Shown here in pieces: positions 40,910 through 49,634 of a stretch of DNA of 64,000 bases. The translations under genes were made by a program, and so were the position numbers. The stretch is from Mycolicibacterium wolinskyi (lineage in GTDB: Bacteria > Actinomycetota > Actinomycetes > Mycobacteriales > Mycobacteriaceae). How positions within the stretch are numbered: the first letter of the stretch is position 1; each line of letters begins with the position of its first letter. Location of the stretch: positions 62,001 to 126,000 of the forward strand of contig NZ_LQQA01000010.1 of assembly GCF_002101965.1 (NCBI RefSeq), read 5' to 3'. The notes beneath the pieces are model-generated. The model saw only the letters and a list, made by a program, of their open reading frames with translations. It searched no databases and was not told the DNA's origin.

Positions 40910-41332
40910 ATGATCGAACGTCCCGCCGCCCGCTACGGATCGCGGCAACTGCCTCGCCGAACCCGTCGCTGGATTCTCGTCGCGGTCGCCGCGCTCGTGG
41001 TGGTGGCAGGCGTCGTCGTCGCGGTCATCGCGTTCCAGCGGTTCGGTAGTGGCGACGTAAAAGGCGAGCTCACGGCCTATGAGTTGATCGACGACGAGAC
41101 CGTTCAGGTGACGATCGGGGTCACTCGGCCCGACCCGTCCCGGCCCGTGGTGTGTATCGTGCGGGCCCGTTCGATCGACGGCGGCGAGACCGGCAGGCGC
41201 GAGGTTCTGGTCGCACCGTCCGACCAACGAGTGGTGCAGGTGACCACCCAGGTGAAATCGACCCGCAAACCCGTCGTCGGCGACATCTACGGCTGCGGCA
41301 CAGACGTGCCGTCGTACCTGGTGGCACCCTGA
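40910..41332 (+). CDS. DUF4307 membrane-anchored protein (Rv1081c-like)
   Basis: A 140-residue protein: basic cytoplasmic N-terminus (PRRTRR), one membrane helix at about 24-45 (WILVAVAALVVVAGVVVAVIAF), then an extracytoplasmic beta-rich domain (VQVTIGVTRPD, VVCIVRARS, VQVTTQVKSTRKPVVGDIYGCG) with two Cys that could pair. This is the DUF4307 layout. The ATG at 40910 is chosen because the helix then sits at the usual place and a -10 lies just upstream; a longer frame begins inside mca. Function unknown. Confidence 0.85.
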   Translation: MIERPAARYGSRQLPRRTRRWILVAVAALVVVAGVVVAVIAFQRFGSGDVKGELTAYELIDDETVQVTIGVTRPDPSRPVVCIVRARSIDGGETGRREVLVAPSDQRVVQVTTQVKSTRKPVVGDIYGCGTDVPSYLVAP

Positions 41333-41566
41333 TTCTGCGCGGCGCAACAAACGCCGAACAGCGAATACATGAAGATCCGCTGTCTACGCGGTGGTACGAT
41401 TGTGCGATACACGGTTCCTCGCTGGGGCCGTGTATTGCTGCATTAGCGCTCAGAAAAGCGCTTGCGCCCGCAGCAGTACACGCGCATGCTCCCGGCCCGA
41501 AACTGAGAACTTTTCGTACGAAGGCGCGAGAGCACCGCAAGACATAGATGACAGGAGCGCGAAGAC
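41333..41566. promoter_or_regulatory. greA upstream region with two palindromes
   Basis: It contains an 8-bp inverted repeat ATACACGG...CCGTGTAT (41407-41414, 41428-41435), which may be a terminator for the DUF4307 gene, and the 10-bp palindrome TTCGTACGAA (41513-41522), 44 bp before greA, which could be an operator. Neither matches a site I can name. Confidence 0.35.
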
Positions 41567-42061
41567 ATGACCGACACTCAGGTCACCTGGCTCACCCAGG
41601 AGGCATTCGACCGGTTGAAGGCTGAGCTGGATCAGCTGATCGCCAACCGGCCGGTCATCGCCGCCGAGATCAACGACCGCCGCGAAGAGGGTGACCTCCG
41701 CGAGAACGGCGGCTACCACGCCGCCCGCGAGGAGCAGGGCCAGCAGGAAGCCCGCATCCGGCAGCTGCAGGAACTGCTCAACAACGCCAAGGTCGGCGAG
41801 GCACCGAAGCAGTCCGGGGTGGCGCTGCCCGGCTCGGTCGTCAAGGTGTACTACGACGACGACAAGAGCGACACCGAGACCTTCCTGATCGCCACGCGCC
41901 AGGAGGGCATCAGTGACGGCAAACTCGAGGTCTACTCACCCAACTCACCGCTCGGCGGCGCACTCATCGACGCCAAGGTCGGGGAATCCCGCACCTACAC
42001 GGTGCCCAACGGCAACACGGTCAAGGTCACTTTGGTGAGCGCCGAGCCGTACCACGCCTGA
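41567..42061 (+). CDS. greA: Transcription elongation factor GreA
   Basis: A 164-residue GreA that rescues backtracked RNA polymerase by stimulating transcript cleavage. The N-terminal coiled coil (about 10-75) ends in the acidic tip region [20 protein letters not shown], split here as EEGDLREN with the catalytic acidic pair; the C-terminal FKBP-like domain begins near 85 ([14 protein letters not shown]). AGGAG lies upstream of the ATG. Corresponds to Rv1080c. Confidence 0.97.
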   Translation: MTDTQVTWLTQEAFDRLKAELDQLIANRPVIAAEINDRREEGDLRENGGYHAAREEQGQQEARIRQLQELLNNAKVGEAPKQSGVALPGSVVKVYYDDDKSDTETFLIATRQEGISDGKLEVYSPNSPLGGALIDAKVGESRTYTVPNGNTVKVTLVSAEPYHA

Positions 42062-42099
42062 CGCTGGGCGCGCGGGGGGCAAGCACTACAGTCGGGGCA

Positions 42100-42768
42100 A
42101 TGGCGCAAATCGCCGAAGATCTGTTTTTGCTGTTGCTGGACAACGCGTCCGCACAGCCAGGGCTGGATCGGCGTCGCCGGGAACGGGTCCTGAGCGCCGC
42201 AGTGCTGCTGGATCTGGCCTACTCGTGCCGGATCCGCCCAGCGATGGCCGGTGAGCCCGTCGAGCCCGGTTTGTTGATCGCGCTCGCGGGCAACTGGCCG
42301 GCCGATCCGGTCGCCGACCCGGCGTTTCAACTGCTGCAGCGGCGGCCCCTGTCCGCGCAGGCCGCCCTGGGCAAACTCAGCAAGCACGTCCAGCCCAGCC
42401 TTGAGACGTTCCTCGAACGCGCCGGGCAGATCCGCCGGGTCCGCATACCGGGCAAAGGATTCCCGGGCCGCAGCGTGTATTGCTGGCCGCTCACCAACCG
42501 AGAGCGGGTCAGCCAAGCACGCGCGGCCCTGTTGGCCGCCCTGTTCGACGGGCACACCCCGGTGCCGCCCATCGCGGCGATCATCTGCCTGCTGCACGCG
42601 GTGGACGGTCTCGGCGCGGTGCTCAGCCTCAACGAGCGGGGCTGGCGCTGGGTGCACGCGCGGGCCACCGAGATCTCGACCGGCAGTTGGGTCGACGACA
42701 ACGCCGCCGCGCTGCCGGAGATGAACCTCGCCGTGACGACATCGACCCTGCGCCCGGCGCTGATGTAG
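42100..42768 (+). CDS. GPP34 (GOLPH3/VPS74-type) protein
   Basis: A 222-residue GPP34-domain protein, recognised by IAEDLFLLLLDN at the N-terminus, LLDLAYSCRI, and the central segment from about 100 to 170. Eukaryotic relatives bind phosphatidylinositol-4-phosphate at the Golgi; many actinobacteria have this domain without known function. A -10 TACAGT (42087-42092) ends 7 nt before the ATG, so the message is probably leaderless. It is convergent with metB, 3 bp apart. Confidence 0.88.
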   Translation: MAQIAEDLFLLLLDNASAQPGLDRRRRERVLSAAVLLDLAYSCRIRPAMAGEPVEPGLLIALAGNWPADPVADPAFQLLQRRPLSAQAALGKLSKHVQPSLETFLERAGQIRRVRIPGKGFPGRSVYCWPLTNRERVSQARAALLAALFDGHTPVPPIAAIICLLHAVDGLGAVLSLNERGWRWVHARATEISTGSWVDDNAAALPEMNLAVTTSTLRPALM

Positions 42769-42771
42769 CGG

Positions 42772-43932
42772 TCAACCCGCGGACAGCGCCTGCTCGATGT
42801 CGGCCAGTAGATCGGCGGCGTGCTCGATACCGACCGAGAGACGCACCAGGTCGTCGGGTACCTCGAGTTGAGATCCCGCGGTCGACGCATGGGTCATCGC
42901 GCCCGGGTACTCGATCAACGACTCAACCCCGCCGAGCGATTCGGCGAGGATGAAAAGCTCGGTGCGCGAGCACAATTCGCGGGCGGCGCGCTGGCCGCCT
43001 TTCAGCCGCACCGAGACCATCCCACCGAACCCGGTCATCTGCCGGGCCGCCACGTTGTGGTTGGGGTGGCTGGCCAGGCCCGGGTACAGAACGGTCTCGA
43101 CTGCCGGGTGCCCTTCGAGGAATTCGGCTATCAGCGCGGCGTTCTCGCTGTGCTGGCGCATCCGCAGCACGAGCGTCTTGAGCCCGCGCATGGTCAGGTA
43201 GGCGTCGAACGGCCCGGGCACCGCACCGGCGCCGTTCTGCAGGAACGCGAACGCCGCGTCGAGTTCCTCGTCATTGGTCAGCAGTGCGCCACCCACCACA
43301 TCGGAATGGCCCCCGAGGTATTTGGTGGTCGAATGCAGCACGATGTCGGCACCGTGCAACAGCGGCTGCTGCAGCGCAGGCGACGCGAATGTGTTGTCCA
43401 CCAACACTTTCACGCCCGATGTCGAGGCGATCTGCACGATGCCCGAGATGTCGGCGATGGTGAGCAGCGGGTTGGTCGGCGTCTCCACCCAGATCATGCG
43501 GGTCCGCGAGGTCAGTGCCGAGCGCACCGCGTCGAGATCCGACAGCGGTACCGGCGTGTGGGTGATGCCCCACTGCGAGAAGACCTTGTCGATGAGCCGG
43601 AATGTGCCGCCGTAGGCGTCGTTGGGGATCACCACGTGGTCGCCGGGGCGCAGCACGGCGCGCAACGCACAGTCCGTGGCGGCCATCCCCGAGGCGAACG
43701 CACGCCCATAGGCGGCCTCCTCGACCGCGGCGAGGGCGGCTTCCAGCGCCTGGCGCGTCGGATTGCCGGTGCGGGCGTACTCGAACCCGCCGCGCAGCCC
43801 ACCGACGCCGTCCTGCGCGAACGTCGAGCTGGCGTAGATGGGGGTGTTGACGGCCCCGGTGCCCGGGTCGGGCCGGTAGCCGGCGTGGATGGCTTTTGTG
43901 GCCAGGCCGTGCCACTTGCGCTGTTCACTCAT
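42772..43932 (-). CDS. metB: Cystathionine gamma-synthase
   Basis: A 386-residue PLP enzyme of the Cys/Met metabolism family joining O-acyl-homoserine and cysteine to cystathionine. Typical features are YARTGNPTRQALE near 50-62, ASGMAA, the PLP lysine in STTKYLGGHSD and SLGGVESLIEYP near the C-terminus. It ends a run lipU-cbs-Pro-rich-pra-metB on this strand, next to cbs, so the genes form a transsulfuration module; in this family cystathionine gamma-lyase is similar and cannot be wholly excluded. Confidence 0.94.
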   Translation of the reverse strand: MSEQRKWHGLATKAIHAGYRPDPGTGAVNTPIYASSTFAQDGVGGLRGGFEYARTGNPTRQALEAALAAVEEAAYGRAFASGMAATDCALRAVLRPGDHVVIPNDAYGGTFRLIDKVFSQWGITHTPVPLSDLDAVRSALTSRTRMIWVETPTNPLLTIADISGIVQIASTSGVKVLVDNTFASPALQQPLLHGADIVLHSTTKYLGGHSDVVGGALLTNDEELDAAFAFLQNGAGAVPGPFDAYLTMRGLKTLVLRMRQHSENAALIAEFLEGHPAVETVLYPGLASHPNHNVAARQMTGFGGMVSVRLKGGQRAARELCSRTELFILAESLGGVESLIEYPGAMTHASTAGSQLEVPDDLVRLSVGIEHAADLLADIEQALSAG

Positions 43933-43958
43933 AACAGTTCGAGCCTATCGGGAACGTT

Positions 43959-44609
43959 TCAGCGCATCCCGCTGGCAGGTGGATAGGGCGGGAATTGCGG
44001 ATACTGCGGCGGCACCCGCACACACACCGTGGACACCATCTTGTCGGCGATGGTCTGGCGCTTGGGATCCCACAGTGGGAACAGGTAGCCGATGTAGCAG
44101 ATCAAGCTGTCGATACCGTGGGCGAGCTGGCGCACCAACGACATGCCGAAACCGATGGGTTGGCCGCTCTTTTCGCTGACCACCTTGAACTTCATCACCT
44201 GCTTGCCGATGCTCTGACCGGTGCGGCCCTGCCGATAGCCGTAGTTCCAGATCATGTAGGCGAGCGGCAGCGCCGCGACGACGACCATCACCGCGATCAT
44301 GAGGACGACCCCGAACATCGAAGGCTCGTCTCGGCAGACATCGCCGACACAGTTTTGTTCCGGGAAGGCGAGCACCACCAACGAACTGCCGAGCATGGCG
44401 GCATAACCGACGCCGAAGATCAGGGCGACCGGCAACTGGTCGATGAGGAATGCCAGTACTCGGTCGGCCCACGGGGTGTACATCTCGGGGTTGGGCCCCG
44501 GCGGGTAGTACCCGGCCTGCGGTTGGTAAGTCTGCTGCGGCGCACCGTAGTACGGCTGGCCGTACCCGGGCTCAGGACCGTAGCCATGGCCCGGCGGCGG
44601 TTGCGTCAT
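43959..44609 (-). CDS. pra: RDD-family proline-rich antigen homologue
   Basis: A 216-residue membrane protein. The first 40 residues are a Pro/Gly/Tyr-rich tail (GYGPEPGYGQPYYG), then an RDD domain: WADRVLAFLIDQLPV with its Arg/Asp signature, two long helices (LPVALIFGVGYAAMLGSSLVV, FGVVLMIAVMVVVAALPLAYM), and GQSIGKQVMKFKVV. This fits the Rv1078/Pra antigen between cbs and metB. RDD proteins are membrane proteins with unclear transport or stress roles. It lies 26 bp before metB. Confidence 0.85.
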   Translation of the reverse strand: MTQPPPGHGYGPEPGYGQPYYGAPQQTYQPQAGYYPPGPNPEMYTPWADRVLAFLIDQLPVALIFGVGYAAMLGSSLVVLAFPEQNCVGDVCRDEPSMFGVVLMIAVMVVVAALPLAYMIWNYGYRQGRTGQSIGKQVMKFKVVSEKSGQPIGFGMSLVRQLAHGIDSLICYIGYLFPLWDPKRQTIADKMVSTVCVRVPPQYPQFPPYPPASGMR

Positions 44610-44690
44610 GGGCTGATCATGTCACGCAGCACAGCGCCCACGGTGCAGAGCTTCGGCCCTGCGCCGTGGGCGCCGTGACGTGAGTGTGTA

Positions 44691-45665
44691 TTACGGGGTG
44701 AGCGGAGCCACCTGACCGCCGGTCAGCTTGCGGAAGGCGTACACCGTGATGAGGGAGATCAGCGGGTAGGCGACCAGCAGGCCGACGAGGCAGGCCAGCA
44801 CACCGACGATCGCGATCGCGATCGTGACGAGCCAGGTCAGCGCGACGGGCCCGAAGTTGGCCTTGGCGATGTTGAAGCTCGTCGTGATGCCCTCGATGCC
44901 CGACACGTTGCGATCGAGCACGGCAACGGTGGTGAACATCAACATGATCATCGCGATGATGCCCGGGATGACACACAGCAGGATGCCGACGCCGACGATG
45001 ATGCCGGACACGACCGACGCGATGATGACGTTGCCGACGTTGCGCGGCTTGAAGAACGACCCGATCGTCACCGGCGCCCCGTTGGCGATGTCGAGCATGC
45101 CGCCGATGTAGGCGGATTGGATCACGGCCATGACCACGAGCATCACCAGGCCACCGATGATCGAGACGACGATGCCGCCGGTGCCCATCGAGTAGCTGGC
45201 CGAGTAGCCGTAATCACCGTAGGACGAGGTCTCAGTCGTCGCGAACGAACTCGAGATCAGCTGGATGATGCCCTGCAGGGCACCGTAGATCAGCCCGAAG
45301 ACGAGCGTCGGCACGAGCAGTTCGGCCGGGTGCTTGGTGAACTTGTTCCACGCCCACGAGAACGCCTCGCCCACACTGTAACCCGCACCGGGACCGAATC
45401 CCGGGCCGCCTGCGGGCGGGTAACCGCCCGGCTGCCCGTAGCCGCCCGGCGGAGGCGGATAGGCACCGGGTGCTCCCGGCGGCGGGGGCGGTGGGTAACC
45501 GCCGTGCTGCGGCGGCGGAGGCGGCGGGTAGCCGGCGCCGGGCGGAGGAGGCGGGTAACCGCCCTGCTGCGGCGGCGGCGGATAACCACCGGGCGGAGGA
45601 GGCGGCGGGTACCCACCCTCGGGCGGCGGGGGGTAGTTCCCAGGAGGCGGCGGTTGATCAGTCAC
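44691..45665 (-). CDS. Proline-rich polytopic membrane protein
   Basis: A 324-residue protein. The first 105 residues are repeats of GGYPPPPP-type units, low complexity and probably disordered in the cytoplasm. The rest holds about five to six hydrophobic helices (LLVPTLVFGLIYGALQGII, GGIVVSIIGGLVMLVVMAVI, VIIASVVSGIIVGVGILLCVIPGIIAMIML, ALTWLVTIAIAIVGVLACLVGLLVAYPLISL). The GTG at 45665 is favoured because AGGAG lies 10 nt before it; an upstream in-frame ATG overlaps that ribosome site. No catalytic motif; resembles DUF975-like or GDPD-membrane-domain proteins. Confidence 0.8.
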   Translation of the reverse strand: MTDQPPPPGNYPPPPEGGYPPPPPPGGYPPPPQQGGYPPPPPGAGYPPPPPPQHGGYPPPPPPGAPGAYPPPPGGYGQPGGYPPAGGPGFGPGAGYSVGEAFSWAWNKFTKHPAELLVPTLVFGLIYGALQGIIQLISSSFATTETSSYGDYGYSASYSMGTGGIVVSIIGGLVMLVVMAVIQSAYIGGMLDIANGAPVTIGSFFKPRNVGNVIIASVVSGIIVGVGILLCVIPGIIAMIMLMFTTVAVLDRNVSGIEGITTSFNIAKANFGPVALTWLVTIAIAIVGVLACLVGLLVAYPLISLITVYAFRKLTGGQVAPLTP

Positions 45666-45980
45666 GTTGAAAGCTCTCCTCATCTCGGATGGCGACCGCA
45701 ACACGGCCGCTACTTGCTGCCAGCACCTAGATGTTGCGCGAGCGGAACGGCTCAACAGGCAGATTACGCACCGCGGACCCCTTTTGACACGACCACATGC
45801 GTGCTCGACAAGTGCGTCGTATCCGGGGATGGTGGACATCGACCGGTCATGGATGCCTTCCGGTATTGAGTTTGCTGGCCTTGAGCCAGCTCACCTTACC
45901 TGAGAAGCCGCTGACAGCACGGGATTCCACGCGATGTTCACAGCCCGGAAGTCCAGCCTTAGCAATTTCCGGGGCGTTCG
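45666..45980. other. Gap between cbs and the proline-rich gene
   Basis: 315 bp without a convincing gene. On the cbs side, CCCGGAA (45944-45950) pairs with TTCCGGG (45967-45973) seven nt after the cbs stop, a weak hairpin that may end the cbs transcript. The remainder should hold the promoter of the proline-rich gene. Short plus-strand frames here have no ribosome site or similarity. Confidence 0.5.
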
Positions 45981-47375
45981 TTACCGGCGGCCGCTGCCCT
46001 CGGAGAGGAATCCGAGCAGGTCGTGCCGAGTCAGCACGCCAACGGGTTTGCCATCCTCGACCACCATAACCGCGTCACACTCGCGCAGTGTCTTGGCCGC
46101 GGTGCTCACGAGCTCGCCCGCACCGATCAGCGGCAACGGCGGGCTCATGTGCTCGGATACCGCGTCCGCGAGCTTCGCCCGGCCCTCGAACACCGCCGAA
46201 AGCAGTTCGCGTTCGGACACGCTGCCCGCGACTTCGCCGGCCATCACCGGCGGTTCGGCACCGACCACCGGCATCTGGGAGACGCCGTACTCGCGCAGAA
46301 TGCCGATCGCGTCGCGCACGGTCTCCGACGGGTGGGTGTGCACGAGATCAGGCAGGGCGCCCGACTTGCCGCGCAGCACGTCGCCGACCGTCGGCTGCTG
46401 GATCGAACCGTCCAGCCGGTTGCGCAGGAATCCGTACGACGACATCCATGCGTCGTTGAAAATCTTTGAGAGATAACCACGTCCGCCGTCCGGCAGAAGT
46501 ACGACGACGAGGGAGTCGGGACCGGCCTTCTTCGCCACCTCCACCGCGGCCACCACTGCCATGCCGCACGAGCCGCCCACCAACAGGGCCTCTTCGCGGG
46601 CGAGCCGGCGGGTCATGTCGAACGAGTCGGCATCCGAGACCGCGATGATCTCGTCGGGCACCGCGGGGTCGTAGGCCGACGGCCAGAAGTCCTCCCCCAC
46701 CCCCTCCACGAGATAGGGGCGTCCGGTGCCGCCCGAGTACACCGAACCCTCCGGGTCGGCGCCGACGATCCGGACCTTGCCGTCGGACACCTCCTTGAGA
46801 TAGCGCCCCGCGCCCGTGATCGTTCCACCGGTGCCGACGCCCGCGACGAAATGCGTCACCTGCCCGTCGGTATCGGCCCAGATCTCCGGACCCGTCGTCT
46901 CGTAATGCGACTCGGGCCCCATCGGGTTCGAGTACTGGTCGGGTTTCCAGGCGCCCTCGATCTCGGTGACCAGGCGGTTGGACACGCTGTAGTAGCTGTC
47001 GGGGTGGTCGGGCGGCACCGCCGTCGGGCACACCACGACCTCGGCGCCGTACGCGCGCAACACATTCCGCTTGTCCTCGCTGACCTTGTCGGGGCAGACG
47101 AAGACGCATTTGTAACCACGCTGCTGAGCGACCAGAGCCAGCCCGACACCGGTGTTGCCGGAGGTCGGCTCGACGATCGTGCCGCCGGGTTTGAGTTCAC
47201 CGCTGGCTTCGGCGGCGTCGATCATCTTGACCGCGATGCGGTCTTTGGCGCTGCCGCCCGGGTTGAGGTACTCGATCTTGGCCACAACCCGGCCTGCACC
47301 TTCTGGGACAACGGAGTTCAGCTCGACCAGAGGGGTGTTGCCGATGAGCTCACTGACGTGGCGGGCGATGCGCAT
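45981..47375 (-). CDS. cbs: Cystathionine beta-synthase with C-terminal CBS domains
   Basis: A 464-residue PLP enzyme joining serine and homocysteine to cystathionine in reverse transsulfuration. Lys44 in GGSAKDRIA binds PLP, with SGNTGVG and GTGGT phosphate loops. Residues from about 335 to 460 form two CBS domains (HPSETVRDAIGILREYGVSQMPVV, then CDAVMVVEDGKPVGVLTRHDLL), an adenosyl-ligand regulatory module. Corresponds to Rv1077. It starts 29 nt after lipU, so the two are probably co-transcribed. Confidence 0.96.
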   Translation of the reverse strand: MRIARHVSELIGNTPLVELNSVVPEGAGRVVAKIEYLNPGGSAKDRIAVKMIDAAEASGELKPGGTIVEPTSGNTGVGLALVAQQRGYKCVFVCPDKVSEDKRNVLRAYGAEVVVCPTAVPPDHPDSYYSVSNRLVTEIEGAWKPDQYSNPMGPESHYETTGPEIWADTDGQVTHFVAGVGTGGTITGAGRYLKEVSDGKVRIVGADPEGSVYSGGTGRPYLVEGVGEDFWPSAYDPAVPDEIIAVSDADSFDMTRRLAREEALLVGGSCGMAVVAAVEVAKKAGPDSLVVVLLPDGGRGYLSKIFNDAWMSSYGFLRNRLDGSIQQPTVGDVLRGKSGALPDLVHTHPSETVRDAIGILREYGVSQMPVVGAEPPVMAGEVAGSVSERELLSAVFEGRAKLADAVSEHMSPPLPLIGAGELVSTAAKTLRECDAVMVVEDGKPVGVLTRHDLLGFLSEGSGRR

Positions 47376-47404
47376 ATGTCCATGGTCTCAGGCCCGCGTT
47401 CGGC

Positions 47405-48442
47405 CTACCAGGTCGCCTCTCGAATGTACTCACCGATCTGGCGCAACGAGCGCTTCGCTTCTGGCACCATCGGCCCGGCGATCTGGAAGACATGCATCTG
47501 ACCGGGCCAAACGCGGACCTCGACCGCAACACCGGCCGCGGCGAGCTGGTGCGCGGCTTTGCGCGCATCGCTGATCAGCACCTCGGACCCGGACACATGG
47601 ATGAGCGTGCGCGGCAGTCCCGGCTCGATGTGGTCGAGCGGCTCGTAGATCTCCTCGCCCTTGCGGGTGGCCGCGGCTGCGACGAGTTCGACCAGTGCGT
47701 CGAACGCCTTGGCCGGGAACATCGCGTCGCGGCGGATGTTCGGATGATTCGCGCGGGTCCGGTTGTCGATTTCGAACAACGGCGACATGGTGACCAGAGC
47801 TGCCGGCGATTCGCCTTCGTCGAGCAGCCGTTCGGCCAGCGCCAGACCGAGATAGCCGCCGGCGGAGTCGCCTGCGATCACGATCTGATCGGGCTCGTAG
47901 CCGGTGAGCCGCAGCCAGCGGTACGCGTCGTAGCAGTCGTCGAGAGCCGTGCCCACCGAGTGCTTCGGGACCATCCGGTAGTCCACGACCAGGACCGGGC
48001 TGTCGGCGTATTCCGACAGCGACGTCACGATGCCCGAGTGCGTGTTGGCCCCGCACACCAGGAACGCGCCGCCGTGCAGGTACAGGATGACGCTACGCTT
48101 GCCGTCCGCGGGCAGCACGCCCGCCGCGCGCACGAGCTGCGCGGTGCAGTTCGGCAGCGAGATCGTGGCCTTGATGGTGCCGGGCACCGGGCGCAGGAGC
48201 CGCGCGGCGAAGTTGACGACTCCGAACGGCCACGGCAGATGCGGAACATGGCTACCGATTGCCAGTGTCGGACGGATTGTCAGCATGGCTGCCAGCGAAG
48301 CGAGCCGGCCGCCGATGCTCGTGCCGTCTTCCACGACCTCGACCGGCGCCGAGTCACTGACCGGATACTTGCGCCCGCGATAGGCTCTAGCTGGGCTTAT
48401 GCCAGCATGATGAGACCTGGATACCTTACTCGGTGCGGTCAT
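47405..48442 (-). CDS. lipU: Hormone-sensitive-lipase-family esterase LipU
   Basis: A 345-residue alpha/beta hydrolase of the HSL group corresponding to Rv1076. The oxyanion motif is LHGGAF, the nucleophile elbow GDSAGGYLGL, and the likely acid and His lie near the C-terminus (GSEVLISD, GQMHVF). The ATG at 48442 with AGGAA upstream is chosen over two in-frame GTG codons nine bases earlier. No signal peptide. Its divergent promoter contains a strong palindrome and a tandem 11-mer, suggesting local regulation. Confidence 0.92.
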   Translation of the reverse strand: MTAPSKVSRSHHAGISPARAYRGRKYPVSDSAPVEVVEDGTSIGGRLASLAAMLTIRPTLAIGSHVPHLPWPFGVVNFAARLLRPVPGTIKATISLPNCTAQLVRAAGVLPADGKRSVILYLHGGAFLVCGANTHSGIVTSLSEYADSPVLVVDYRMVPKHSVGTALDDCYDAYRWLRLTGYEPDQIVIAGDSAGGYLGLALAERLLDEGESPAALVTMSPLFEIDNRTRANHPNIRRDAMFPAKAFDALVELVAAAATRKGEEIYEPLDHIEPGLPRTLIHVSGSEVLISDARKAAHQLAAAGVAVEVRVWPGQMHVFQIAGPMVPEAKRSLRQIGEYIREATW

Positions 48443-48531
48443 CGCCACCACTTCCTACGCCTTTGTAGTGCTCGGTGTGCAAAGTCACTCAGACAACCCG
48501 GGTAACTTAGCTTGACATCTCTAATCTGTTC

Positions 48532-48573
48532 AACAATCAAATAGATTGTTTTGATACCGCAGTTGATACCGCA
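48532..48573. promoter_or_regulatory. Palindrome and tandem 11-mer in the lipU/SGNH divergent promoter
   Basis: AACAATC-AAATA-GATTGTT (48532-48550) is a perfect 7-bp inverted repeat with 5-nt spacer, followed directly by TTGATACCGCA twice (48551-48561 and 48563-48573). The region is AT-rich compared with its surroundings. This is the arrangement of a TetR-type operator next to a second factor's tandem site, between lipU and the SGNH hydrolase gene. Confidence 0.6.
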
Positions 48574-48623
48574 CCGTGATCGCCCGGCCACCTCGCCACG
48601 CGGAGAACCCTCTCCTTCACCCC

Positions 48624-48629
48624 TAAAAT
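48624..48629 (+). promoter_or_regulatory. -10 hexamer TAAAAT of a leaderless SGNH hydrolase gene
   Basis: TAAAAT fits TANNNT and ends 6 nt before the GTG start at 48636, with no ribosome site between, so transcription should begin at or next to the start codon. Confidence 0.6.
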
Positions 48630-48635
48630 GGCCCC

Positions 48636-49601
48636 GTGGGCTCAAGCAGTGATGCTCCTCGCGTGCGTCGGTCAACTGTCGCTCTGGCGGCCGCAGCCAT
48701 GCTCGCGTCGACCGGCTCCGCGTACATCGGGGCGCGCAACCTGCTGTCCGGGCAGGCCGACAAGGCTCGCCAGGTCATCCCGAAGTCCTGGGACATCCCG
48801 CCGCGCGCCGACGGCGTGTATTCACCCGGCGGGGGTCCCGTGGAACGGTGGGAGCGCGGTGTCCCGTTCGACGTGCACCTGATGATTTTCGGTGACTCGA
48901 CCGCCACCGGCTACGGCTGCCATGTCGCCGACGAGGTGCCCGGCGTGCTGCTGGCGCGCGGTGTCGCCGAACAGCTCGGCAAGCGAATCCGGTTGAGCAC
49001 CAAGGCGATTGTCGGCGCCACGTCGAAGGGGTTGTCAGGCCAGATCGACGCGATGTTCGTGGCGGGGCCGCCACCGGACGCCGCGGTCATCATGATCGGC
49101 GCCAATGACATCACCAGGCCGAACGGCATCGGCGCGTCGGCGCGCAGGCTGGGCGCCGCGGTGCGCCGATTACGGTCGGCGGGCGCGGTCGTCGTCGTCG
49201 GCACCTGCCCGGACTTCGGCGTGATCACCGCGATCCCCCAGCCGCTGCGCTGGTACACGCGTGGCCGCGGGTTGCGCCTGGCGCGGGCCCAGGCGGGAGC
49301 CGTGCGCGCCGCCGGCGGCGTCCCCGTGCCGTTCTCCGACCTGCTGGCGCCCGAGTTCTACAAAGCGCCTGAGCTGCTGTTCTCCGAGGACATGTTCCAC
49401 CCGTCGGCGGCCGGCTATGCCCTGGCGGCCAAACAGCTGCTGCCTGCGTTGTGTAATGCGTTGGGCGAGTGGGACGGTGACGCGGCGCTCGAAACCGGTG
49501 CCGCCGATACCAGCACGTTGCTGACCCGGCTCGGCAGCATGAGCAGGCTGTGGCGGCGCTCGACCGGGGTGCCCGCGCCCGTCGTGGTGTCTGCGAGCTA
49601 G
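48636..49601 (+). CDS. Secreted SGNH/GDSL-type hydrolase (Rv1075c-like)
   Basis: A 321-residue SGNH esterase. Residues 10-32 form a signal-type hydrophobic segment after Arg (RRSTVALAAAAMLASTGSAYIGA). Block I is IFGDSTATGYG with the catalytic Ser, block III is GANDI, and SEDMFHPSAAGY contains the Asp-x-x-His catalytic pair. Expected to hydrolyse esters outside the membrane, perhaps on wall lipids. GTG start, apparently leaderless. The fadA-type gene follows 33 bp downstream. Confidence 0.92.
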   Translation: MGSSSDAPRVRRSTVALAAAAMLASTGSAYIGARNLLSGQADKARQVIPKSWDIPPRADGVYSPGGGPVERWERGVPFDVHLMIFGDSTATGYGCHVADEVPGVLLARGVAEQLGKRIRLSTKAIVGATSKGLSGQIDAMFVAGPPPDAAVIMIGANDITRPNGIGASARRLGAAVRRLRSAGAVVVVGTCPDFGVITAIPQPLRWYTRGRGLRLARAQAGAVRAAGGVPVPFSDLLAPEFYKAPELLFSEDMFHPSAAGYALAAKQLLPALCNALGEWDGDAALETGAADTSTLLTRLGSMSRLWRRSTGVPAPVVVSAS

Positions 49602-49634
49602 GTTCTAGCTAGCTACTCGATCTAGGAGCCCGTC

